Shown here one piece after another: positions 34,269-42,291 of a DNA stretch of 50,648 bases (positions are counted from its first letter, which is position 1; every line of letters starts with the position of its first letter). A model generated the notes under the pieces. That model did not search any database, had not been told where the DNA came from, and was given only the letters and a program-made list of their open reading frames with translations. The stretch spans positions 1 through 50,648 of the forward strand of contig NZ_AUJQ01000013.1 in NCBI RefSeq assembly GCF_000424305.1, read 5' to 3'. The DNA is from Pseudobutyrivibrio ruminis AD2017. GTDB lineage: Bacteria > Bacillota > Clostridia > Lachnospirales > Lachnospiraceae. Made by a program: the position numbers and the translations under genes.

Positions 34269-35588
34269 ATGGGAGCAGGAAGGAAATTCAATTATATGAA
34301 TTTGCTTTTAGTCCTAGTCTTCGTAGTAGGACTAGGTATTCTTTTGTACCCTAATATATCTGATTTTTTTAATCAAAGGAACAGTTCGAAATCAATCAGC
34401 GAATATGATGAGACAGTAGCGCAGATGAACGAGGAAACAAGAAAAGAATTCTTTGAGGAATCTGAAAGCTACAACACAACATTACAATCCAACCCCGTAG
34501 GTCGTTTCGCAGACATGACTGAAGAGATGAAGCAGGAGTACATGAACACATTGAACATCGATGGAAGCGGAATGATGTGTTATCTGAAGATTGATAAATT
34601 AGGACTGAATCTTCCTGTTTATCATGGAACAACTGAAGATGTCTTACAGAAATATGTAGGTCATATTGAAGGTACCTCCCTTCCTGTTGGTGGTAAAGGT
34701 ACACACTGTGGTCTTTCGGGACATAGAGGACTTCCTAGTGCGGTGCTATTTACAAACCTGGATAGAATGGAGGTATCTGATGTATTTTCAGTTATCGTTT
34801 TAGGTGAAGAGCATTTTTATCAGGTTGATCAGATAGTGACAGTTTTACCAAACGATATGTCACCTCTTGCTATCGATCCGGAAATGGATTACGTGACACT
34901 TGTTACCTGTACACCTTATGGTGAAAACACTCATCGTCTGATGATTAGAGGTGTAAGAATTGAAAAGGAACAAGCCGAAGAAGCAATAGAGAACACAGAA
35001 ACTAAAAATTATGGCATGACCAGAGAACAGATTGTAAATGTTATCGCAGTTACAATGGGTTCGATTTTCCTGTTTGTAGGATTGCCTATTCTTATATTCC
35101 CACCGGTTGTAAAGCCAAAGTATTATTTGCGACCATGGGATGACAATATTGAAGAAGTTTATAAGGCTGCAATTAAGGTTTCAGAAATGTCTACAAGAGC
35201 AAACTGGGAGACAGAAAATGTAACAGTAGCAGCTGATGTTTTAGCAAAGCAAAGAAGATGGGACGACACATTAATCCATGAAAACAAATTGACTGAGGAT
35301 GATGATGAAAGACCTTGGGATGAATTTGATTTCTATGATGAGTCGGTTGATTATGGCGAAGAAGATGAGGAGCGCAGAATTTGGGACGACAAGGTACTTG
35401 AAAAGGTAGACCAGGATTGGTCAGTCTTCGACCGCGTGAAAAATAAATTTAATCTATTTTTCTCCGATATACCTGATGTAATGGAAAGAGGTACACCAGA
35501 ACCTCCTCCAGAGGATTTAAATCCTTATTTCAAGAAGGAAATCAATATCGGTGAGGATATTGTTGAAAGGTCCAAGAAAGGAAAGTAG
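34269..35588 (+). CDS. srtC: Class C (pilus) sortase with long cytoplasmic tail
   Basis: The start at ATG 34269 follows AGGGG; a TTG 12 bases earlier is less likely. The product has 439 residues. One membrane span lies at about 11-33 and the catalytic domain at about 95-240: H152 in SGHRGLP, C214 in LVTCTPYG, R227 in HRLMIRG, as in pilin-polymerising sortases. A second span (about 256-282) is typical of class C. The last 155 residues are unusual: an acidic cytoplasmic tail with four RPWDD/RRWDD/RPWDE/RIWDD motifs. No obvious DPW/DPF lid motif precedes the core. It lies between the double pilin and the fused sortase protein, and ends 2 bp before the latter. Confidence 0.9.
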   Translation: MGAGRKFNYMNLLLVLVFVVGLGILLYPNISDFFNQRNSSKSISEYDETVAQMNEETRKEFFEESESYNTTLQSNPVGRFADMTEEMKQEYMNTLNIDGSGMMCYLKIDKLGLNLPVYHGTTEDVLQKYVGHIEGTSLPVGGKGTHCGLSGHRGLPSAVLFTNLDRMEVSDVFSVIVLGEEHFYQVDQIVTVLPNDMSPLAIDPEMDYVTLVTCTPYGENTHRLMIRGVRIEKEQAEEAIENTETKNYGMTREQIVNVIAVTMGSIFLFVGLPILIFPPVVKPKYYLRPWDDNIEEVYKAAIKVSEMSTRANWETENVTVAADVLAKQRRWDDTLIHENKLTEDDDERPWDEFDFYDESVDYGEEDEERRIWDDKVLEKVDQDWSVFDRVKNKFNLFFSDIPDVMERGTPEPPPEDLNPYFKKEINIGEDIVERSKKGK

Positions 35589-35590
35589 TT

Positions 35591-38500
35591 ATGCTTAAAA
35601 GAGTCTGGAAAAAGTATATGAACTACATATTGATATGCATTACAGGCTCTATGCTTATTCTGTTCATTTTTTCGAATAAGATTACTGTAAGTGTAATGGC
35701 AGACCCTAATGCGGAAGCAGGGGCCGAGCCAGAAGTGCAGGAATATGAAGAGAGTATAACTTTTAGCGAGGAAACCGGTGGAACACCTGAAGGCGAGGGA
35801 GCCGATGTTACTGTAACTGAAGGAGGCGACAGTGCGGATTCAGCAGGCGCTGATACAGGTTCAGGCGCGGGCGCGAATGCTAGCGTTGAAGGAACTGAAG
35901 GAAGTGGTGGAACAGAAGGTAATTCTAATTCAAATGACCCCTTAATAGTCTTAGGCGATAATGAAAATTCAGGTGACGCTGTAACTAAAACTGAAAATGG
36001 GGAAGCTACAGGTGAAGAAGAGGACCCAGGGAATCCTGAAAATCCAGAAAATCCTGGAGAAGGCGACATTACAACTGGGGACGATCCAGAAGAGACAAAA
36101 TGTATCTGTGAAACCAAATGTACAGAGGAAGAATTCAATTCAGAATGTCCCGTATGTTCAGAGAACTATGAAGAGTGTTCGGTAGGAGTAGAAGAGGAAA
36201 CAGGTACAGAGGAAGAATTAGAATGTACATGTTCTAAGCTTTGTACCGAGGATTCTGTGGATGAAACCTGTCCAGTTTGTAAGGAAAATTATGAGGAGTG
36301 TGCATACGAAGAGGTATGTACCTGTGAGAAAAAATGTAGAGAGGGCCATGTTGATTTAAACTGCCTTGTATGTGCAAAAGAGTACGAAAAATGTATAGGT
36401 GCAGAGGAAGACTATGCAGCTGTCATTAATTATAGTATTGCAGGAGAGGCAAAGAAGGGCGAATTCCTTACATTGGAGGAAGCGCTAAATGGTGCAAAAG
36501 ACATTGCCGACCAGGTTCATAGTGATGGTGATTCGAACTATATCCCAGTAATCGAAATAAAGGATGAGCTAACCATATCATCTTCTATGGCAGTAGTGAA
36601 CAACTGTACATTTGAAATTGATATGAAGGGCCATAAGGTTACACTTGAGTCCGGGGCATCTATAGATTTTGCTTCCAGCACAGTAACACTAAGGGATAGT
36701 ATGGCCCCATCCGTTGATTATGGAGCTGACAACACCAGACCTGGAGGAATATCAGGAACAGGTAGTATTCTTTTTGCAGGTTCAGATAAGATTACATTTG
36801 AATCAGGATATTACAATATTTCAAGCGGAACAGTGTGTCATGGATTTACAGATATAAATGTAAACAATGCATATCTGGTAAATTCAGCTGGAACGATAGC
36901 TGACACAGATTCGAAGCTTACAGTTAATGGTGGTTTCTTTGTCTATGATGATTTGTTTAATTCAGAAAATGCAGGAGCATTGGTATGTCCAGAAAAGATG
37001 ATATTGGCTGAAATGTCAGTATTAATTGGTGGATATGAGGTGCGCGGATACGGATTATCCAATGCACTTTTCAAGGTAACCCTGCAGTTACTGGGCGAAA
37101 GCGAATTCTACTATTCTACATTTGCAGAAGCCTTTGAGGCGGCAACAAATATGAGTAGAAATAATGATGGAGCAAAGACTATTATTTCCATCAATGACCC
37201 AGCAATTACAAACGTTGCAATATCACAGACCTATAGCATGACAGAAAATTCAAACGGCTATAGTCCTGTTGTACAGATAAATAATATTAACTTCACCAGA
37301 GGTGGAGCAGATACTATATTTGATGGCACTATGTTTGCAGTAGGTGCCGGTGAGTTGATTCTTAATGACTGCTCTATAAATGGTTTCATTGCAGAGGACC
37401 AGGTTTCAGTTAGCTCTATGATTAGAGTGGAATCAGGGGCAATGCTTTCTTTGGTTGGTTCAGTGGATGTGGGAACAAGTCTGACTGGTAATGTGGCATT
37501 GCTTGGTGCTACAGCAGATGACCCAGGAGCAGGTGTATTCCTTAGAAATGGGGCAGTGCTTAAGGTAAATGGATACATTGTTATCCACAACAATATAAGC
37601 TATAGCGAAACTGTAAATGCTGAAGGTGGAATAGATACAGCTCGCATCAACAGAAACCTTTATATGGAGGACGAAGCTAGAATTATTGTTGAGGGCGCTC
37701 TTCTTAGAACGGAAAGCTTCCTTATTGGTGTAACCATGGCAGCTGAAGAGATAAACACTGATGCTGTAGTTGGTGCACTTGGCACAGATTATTACAACAA
37801 TCTGTCAGCTGCAGGAATTAATGTAATGGACCTTACATCATTCTTTATGGATACATCTGCAGCATATTTCATGGTATATGATTTTGGAACAAATACGATT
37901 AAGTGGAGTAGAGGTGGAGCATTACTTCCAGAGGCAGGAGTATTTAGATTGGAATATATTCTTTTATTCATTGGATTAATAGGATTTATTTTTAGAGCTC
38001 TGTGGACAGCCCAAGATGATAGGAAGGAAATAGTCAGATATATCACTATAATGTCCCTTACATGTTTGGTTGGCGGTATTTGTTTTGGCGCAGTTCATGT
38101 ATATCAGGATATTCAAAGAGTCAGAGCCAACAATGAAATTATAGCAAGCATGGGTGAAGTGACGGATGATTCAAACATGGGCGATAACGAAAATGTTGCA
38201 GAGGGTAATGTAACGGAGGTTACCTCTGTTGGAGACACATCTACATTTAAGGTAGTGGAAGAGCCTGTGGTTGAAAAATCTATAGTCCCTGCAGATGGCA
38301 GAGAATATATAGGTGTTATTGAGGTGGATCGCTTTGGTATTAAGCTACCAGTGCTTTCTACATACACCGATGCGGATATGAAAACTACACCTTGTGTTTA
38401 TCATGGGACAAGAGAAAATGGAAATCTTGTTATAGTTGGCCACAACTATGACAGTCAGTTTGGTGACTTCAATCTTCTTGGAAAGGACGAAGTTATTACT

Positions 38501-38674
38501 GCTAAGCTGACCATGTTAGATGGAACAGAATATGTTTATGAAAGCAAGCTTATGGAGAATCTTAACCCAGACCAGATAGATGAAATGCTGGCTGGCCAGT
38601 GGGATATGACTTTATTTACATGTAGTTATTCAGGAGAGAAACGAATAACAATACGCTTTGATCTGAAGAGGTAA
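35591..38674 (+). CDS. Polytopic surface protein with C-terminal sortase domain
   Basis: The product has 1027 residues. A membrane span (about 12-35) is followed by an acidic Gly/Glu-rich region (36-168). Three Cys repeats at about 170-273 have pattern CxCxxxCxxxxxxxxCxVCxxxYExC. A beta-rich, probably beta-helical domain covers about 280-785. Two spans then lie near 790-815 and 825-850. The last 140 residues are a sortase domain: VIEVDRFGIKLPVL, H951 in VGHNYDSQFG, C1011 in LFTCSYSG, R1018/R1022. Both large parts would be outside the cell. The domain resembles small class D-like sortases, possibly the wall-anchoring enzyme of the locus. The start, 2 bp after the class C sortase stop, has GGAAAG. 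The combination is unfamiliar to me. Confidence 0.85.
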   Translation: MLKRVWKKYMNYILICITGSMLILFIFSNKITVSVMADPNAEAGAEPEVQEYEESITFSEETGGTPEGEGADVTVTEGGDSADSAGADTGSGAGANASVEGTEGSGGTEGNSNSNDPLIVLGDNENSGDAVTKTENGEATGEEEDPGNPENPENPGEGDITTGDDPEETKCICETKCTEEEFNSECPVCSENYEECSVGVEEETGTEEELECTCSKLCTEDSVDETCPVCKENYEECAYEEVCTCEKKCREGHVDLNCLVCAKEYEKCIGAEEDYAAVINYSIAGEAKKGEFLTLEEALNGAKDIADQVHSDGDSNYIPVIEIKDELTISSSMAVVNNCTFEIDMKGHKVTLESGASIDFASSTVTLRDSMAPSVDYGADNTRPGGISGTGSILFAGSDKITFESGYYNISSGTVCHGFTDINVNNAYLVNSAGTIADTDSKLTVNGGFFVYDDLFNSENAGALVCPEKMILAEMSVLIGGYEVRGYGLSNALFKVTLQLLGESEFYYSTFAEAFEAATNMSRNNDGAKTIISINDPAITNVAISQTYSMTENSNGYSPVVQINNINFTRGGADTIFDGTMFAVGAGELILNDCSINGFIAEDQVSVSSMIRVESGAMLSLVGSVDVGTSLTGNVALLGATADDPGAGVFLRNGAVLKVNGYIVIHNNISYSETVNAEGGIDTARINRNLYMEDEARIIVEGALLRTESFLIGVTMAAEEINTDAVVGALGTDYYNNLSAAGINVMDLTSFFMDTSAAYFMVYDFGTNTIKWSRGGALLPEAGVFRLEYILLFIGLIGFIFRALWTAQDDRKEIVRYITIMSLTCLVGGICFGAVHVYQDIQRVRANNEIIASMGEVTDDSNMGDNENVAEGNVTEVTSVGDTSTFKVVEEPVVEKSIVPADGREYIGVIEVDRFGIKLPVLSTYTDADMKTTPCVYHGTRENGNLVIVGHNYDSQFGDFNLLGKDEVITAKLTMLDGTEYVYESKLMENLNPDQIDEMLAGQWDMTLFTCSYSGEKRITIRFDLKR

Positions 38675-38679
38675 GACTT

Positions 38680-39966
38680 ATGGAATTAATGGGCGTAGGA
38701 TTGGACATGCTATCCGTTTTAATTACGTTTGTTATTCTGGTGGGCGTTTTATTAGGTAAAAGAAATGCTATGAACGAATACTTCCCGATTCTTTTACTAA
38801 TGAACGCCCTGGTTTTGCTTGCAGATATGGGCACCATAGTATTTTCCGGGGATTCATCCCATCTTACATTACTTCGTATTTCTGTCATTCTTCAGGGTTC
38901 TTTTACGTTCGTAAGTTTGTCAGGATTTAATCTTTATGTGGATAAGTTGATTACAAGAAAAAGAGGAAGAAGACCGCTGTTTCGTAGCATTCCTTTTGCT
39001 ATTTGCGTAATCATGATTCTTTTTTGGATATCATCTCTTATTCATGGCTACGCATTTAAAATCTCAAGAGAAGGTGAGTACACACAAGGACAGCTGTTTT
39101 TCTTTGTAGTTTTGATTGGCTGCCTGTTTGTTATCTATATACTGTTCAGAATTATATACAATCAGATGACGGGTACTCTGGAAAGCACAGTTTGTATAGC
39201 ACTTTATCTATTTATAGCGCTTCCATTTGTTATACTATTTGCAGCATTAAAATGTCAGTGCTTTTCTATGTTTTATGCGGCGCTTACAATCAGCTTTTTG
39301 ATTATGTTTATAGCCATCCATGTTACAAGAGAGCAGCATATTGTTGAGCAAAAGATGGATGATACTATTATGCAGACTGATTTGATTATTTCAGAGCTGC
39401 AGCCACATTTTATTTTTAATTCACTAACAAATATCAAATATCTGATCAAGAAAAATCCAGAGGTTGCAGAAAATGCTATCGATAAATTTACAAAGTATCT
39501 AAGACGAAATCTTGATACGATAACTGACCAGGAGCTGATTCCTTTTTCTGAGGAGTTAGAGCATACAAGAACCTATCTGTGGCTAGAGATGCTAAGATTT
39601 GGTGATTTAAAGGTTGAATACAGTATCGATAATGATGAATTTCTGATTCCACCATTGTCATTGCAGCCAGTTGTTGAAAATGCTGTTCGCCATGGCGTTA
39701 CTAAGAAGGTTGGCGGTGGAACAATAAAAATATACGTGCGTGAAATGCCAGATTGTTATAAAATTACAGTAAAGGACGATGGTTTGGGCTTTAACTCAAA
39801 GGAACTTGAAGTGGATATTGCCAATGCTGGTATTTTGGACATCAGAAAACGCTTATTTGAAATGAATAGATCAAAGATATCTATTGCTAGTACCGAGGGG
39901 GTTGGAACTACAGTAACCTACATGATTATGAAGGGGGAGGTTAAGGATGATTCTGTTCAGCAATGA
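38680..39966 (+). CDS. Second LytS-type membrane histidine kinase (no adjacent regulator)
   Basis: The product has 428 residues, organised like the kinase at 22632: seven or so hydrophobic segments (about 5-220), His_kinase domain with H243 in ELQPHFIFNSLTN, and HATPase domain with VENAVRH and DDGLGF. The two share the overall plan but are diverged, mainly in the membrane part. No response regulator adjoins; the gene starts 5 bp after the sortase-fusion gene and is followed, with a 20-bp overlap, by a tail-anchored coiled-coil protein. That order repeats, reversed, the pairing seen at 21871-23966. I infer that both kinases feed the SARP-like regulator. Confidence 0.88.
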   Translation: MELMGVGLDMLSVLITFVILVGVLLGKRNAMNEYFPILLLMNALVLLADMGTIVFSGDSSHLTLLRISVILQGSFTFVSLSGFNLYVDKLITRKRGRRPLFRSIPFAICVIMILFWISSLIHGYAFKISREGEYTQGQLFFFVVLIGCLFVIYILFRIIYNQMTGTLESTVCIALYLFIALPFVILFAALKCQCFSMFYAALTISFLIMFIAIHVTREQHIVEQKMDDTIMQTDLIISELQPHFIFNSLTNIKYLIKKNPEVAENAIDKFTKYLRRNLDTITDQELIPFSEELEHTRTYLWLEMLRFGDLKVEYSIDNDEFLIPPLSLQPVVENAVRHGVTKKVGGGTIKIYVREMPDCYKITVKDDGLGFNSKELEVDIANAGILDIRKRLFEMNRSKISIASTEGVGTTVTYMIMKGEVKDDSVQQ

Positions 39967-40630
39967 CGATGAAAACATGGAAGATTTGGATGTAAATGAT
40001 ACTATAAGTGTGGACCAGGTTTTGCAGGAAAGAAGTGAGGCTGAGGTTGAAGCCGAGATAGAGGCACAGTCTGAGCCTGAGGTACTGGAGTCAGAGATAA
40101 AGAAGGATATAGATTCACTGCTTAAAGAGCTGGAAGAAATCGAAGAATCTCTTGGCATGCAAACTCATTTTGACGACATTGAATTTCCGGAGCCAAGGCC
40201 AATTATTCTTCCACCGGTGAAATATCCTGAGCCTGCACCTAGCAATATAAAGGTGGATTCTGCAAAGCTTGATGATGAGCAGCTTAACCAGATTATGCGT
40301 CAGTTCAAGAAAATTGATGCCATGGAAGCAGAAGTTAAGGCCATGAAAGAGGTCATCGACGAGCGACTTAATGTCGATTTTAGAGCCATGTATGAAAACA
40401 TCATGGAAAAGACCAACATCGAAGCAATAAAAACATATAGAAATGTCCAGGCAGTTATTATCGAAGAGAACGCCAAGCAAAATCAGGCTTTGTTCGGTAT
40501 CGACAACAAATCAAATTCTCTTAAGAAACGAATGAACAACGTGCTGATATTTGCAATTGTTTCCTTTGTAGTATCAATACTTGTTATGCTTGTAACAATT
40601 TTACCAGCCATAGGAATAAAGTTATTCTAA
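39947..40630 (+). CDS. Second tail-anchored coiled-coil protein
   Basis: The product has 227 residues; GGAGG precedes ATG, which lies inside the end of the kinase gene. Residues 1-55 are strongly acidic. A Pro-rich stretch (EFPEPRPIILPPVKYPEPAP, about 78-97) and a coiled coil (about 105-190; QIMRQFKKIDAMEAEVKAMKEVI) follow, and residues about 198-224 are a C-terminal membrane anchor. It has the same plan as the DDRR protein at 21871 (charged N-terminus, coiled coil, tail anchor) without clear sequence identity. Each is coupled to a LytS-type kinase gene. Probably cytoplasmic partners of the kinases or the assembly machinery; unproven. Confidence 0.7.
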   Translation: MILFSNDDENMEDLDVNDTISVDQVLQERSEAEVEAEIEAQSEPEVLESEIKKDIDSLLKELEEIEESLGMQTHFDDIEFPEPRPIILPPVKYPEPAPSNIKVDSAKLDDEQLNQIMRQFKKIDAMEAEVKAMKEVIDERLNVDFRAMYENIMEKTNIEAIKTYRNVQAVIIEENAKQNQALFGIDNKSNSLKKRMNNVLIFAIVSFVVSILVMLVTILPAIGIKLF

Positions 40631-40639
40631 AGGAGAGGT

Positions 40640-42208
40640 ATGGAGGACAGAAAAACAATAACCATTGCTATAGCTTTGTCTGCAGCAATGGTTTTGATGT
40701 TTATTGGGGTAATTATATATGCAAGGGTTCGTAAGCAGGAGCCTGAGGAGACGGCAGAAAAAGTAGTCACTGAAGAGGTGGTGGCCGATGAAGCTGCCGT
40801 TGTGCCTGAAATGGACGAAGAGGATTTTCATCAGGTAGATGTTCAGGTGGTTACCGTTGATGATGTGGATGTTGATAAGGAAGACTCTGCCATCAATGAA
40901 ACCCAAGTTGAGAACACTTACATCAATACAACACCACTTCTTCCTAGTATCTACAATGAACGAGAAAAGGTATTGAAGGAGCAGGTGGATATCAGTGGAT
41001 TTCCTGACAGCTATGCTTTGAACGAACAAAAGAGCATAGAAATAGAGGATTCCAAGGTGTCTGTTCCTAAGGAGGTTTTCCTTTACAATACGGGTATCGA
41101 AAAATCTTCCAAAATCAGCGTAGAGGCGGTAGTTGATGATAAGGCAGGCATTGTAAAATCAATCGGCTGGAATAGCAACAACCCAAGTGTACTACAGCTT
41201 TCTAGCCCCACTGGAACAAAGGTGGATTTAGAATATGTAGGAGAAAAATTTTCTGGCAAGGTGCCAGTTTCTATAATCGTAACTTATCAGACAGCACCAG
41301 GAAATACAGCCACTAAGGAATTAACATTTAATGTTTATGTGGAGGAGATTTCTTACGGCGACGACCAGCTGAAGGATAAATCTGGCAACGAGCTGTTTCT
41401 TGATAAAAAAGGAAAAAAGGAGGCTCATGTTTCTGATTATGCTGGAAATGAATATTTCTATGGCGAGGTTAAGACAACAGGTTGGCAAACTATAGATGGA
41501 AAGAAATATTACTTTGGACTGGATTCCCTACCTGTAACTGGTCATCAAATTATCGGAGGTTTGCCATATGAGTTTGGACCAGATGGTGTTATAGCGGTTG
41601 CCGATATAGGTGAGATGGGAATCGACGTTTCCAAGTGGCAGAAGGATATTGACTGGAGCCTTGTTTCCGCATCTGGTGTGGATTTTGCCATTATTAGATG
41701 TGGATTTAGAGGGTCTTTATCTGGTCAGCTTGTGGAAGATCCATATTTTAGACAGAATATTGAGGGCGCAATTGCTAATGGAATCAACGTAGGTGTGTAT
41801 TTCTTTACACAGGCTATTACGGAACAGGAGGCCATTGAAGAAGCATCCATGGCTATTCAGATGTGCCAGGGTTATCAGATTACATTACCTATCTATATTG
41901 ATTCGGAAAATGCCGTAAATGGTAGAGCTAATAATCTGGATAGGGCAACAAGAACCAGATGTTTGGAAGCCTTTTGCGAAACCATTAACAACAGTGGTTA
42001 TACAGGCGGTGTGTATGCCAGTAAAACCTGGTATTACGACAAGGTTTATGCCCAAAGTCTTGAAAAATATAATATATGGGTTGCGCAATACAATACCGAG
42101 TGTAACTATGTAGGCAAGACTGATTTATGGCAGTATTCATCAAAGGAAAGTATCGCCGGAATAACAGGATTTGTAGACGTCAATCTGGTTAGAAAGATGG
42201 ATAAATAG
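40640..42208 (+). CDS. Membrane-anchored GH25 muramidase
   Basis: The product has 522 residues; AGGAGAGG precedes ATG. A membrane span lies at about 7-29. An acidic linker follows, then an Ig-like beta domain (about 130-240) and a single choline-binding-like repeat (GWQTIDGKKYYFG, about 275-287). From about 325 to 520 is a GH25 lysozyme domain: MGIDVSKWQKDIDW with the first catalytic Asp, FAIIRCGFRG, VGVYFFTQA and PIYIDSEN with the Asp/Glu pair. GH25 enzymes cut the MurNAc-GlcNAc bond of peptidoglycan. Within a pilus operon it would locally open the wall for fibre passage or anchoring. It ends right before the next direct-repeat promoter. Confidence 0.9.
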   Translation: MEDRKTITIAIALSAAMVLMFIGVIIYARVRKQEPEETAEKVVTEEVVADEAAVVPEMDEEDFHQVDVQVVTVDDVDVDKEDSAINETQVENTYINTTPLLPSIYNEREKVLKEQVDISGFPDSYALNEQKSIEIEDSKVSVPKEVFLYNTGIEKSSKISVEAVVDDKAGIVKSIGWNSNNPSVLQLSSPTGTKVDLEYVGEKFSGKVPVSIIVTYQTAPGNTATKELTFNVYVEEISYGDDQLKDKSGNELFLDKKGKKEAHVSDYAGNEYFYGEVKTTGWQTIDGKKYYFGLDSLPVTGHQIIGGLPYEFGPDGVIAVADIGEMGIDVSKWQKDIDWSLVSASGVDFAIIRCGFRGSLSGQLVEDPYFRQNIEGAIANGINVGVYFFTQAITEQEAIEEASMAIQMCQGYQITLPIYIDSENAVNGRANNLDRATRTRCLEAFCETINNSGYTGGVYASKTWYYDKVYAQSLEKYNIWVAQYNTECNYVGKTDLWQYSSKESIAGITGFVDVNLVRKMDK

Positions 42209-42242
42209 TGTAACTAGTTTGTAACAAGAGTGGCTTTATAAT
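42209..42242 (+). promoter_or_regulatory. SARP-type promoter, pilus unit 5
   Basis: TGTAAC at 42209-42214 and 42220-42225 (11-bp period), overlapping the muramidase stop codon region. TTTATA (42235) or TATAAT (42237-42242) is the -10. Transcription would start near 42249, which excludes the ATG at 42241 as start of the next gene. Confidence 0.78.
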
Positions 42243-42291
42243 GATTTCAAAGATGAGTATTATAAGCTTTTTTGAAATTGGAGATAAAGCC

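Noticed and set aside
35623-36138. 171-codon Ser/Pro-rich minus-strand ORF
   Set aside because: It is the antisense shadow of the acidic Gly/Glu-rich part of the sortase-fusion protein.
42241-42291. Earlier start of the Fn3 pilus protein at 42241
   Set aside because: It overlaps the inferred -10 region and lacks a ribosome site; the signal peptide begins properly at 42292.
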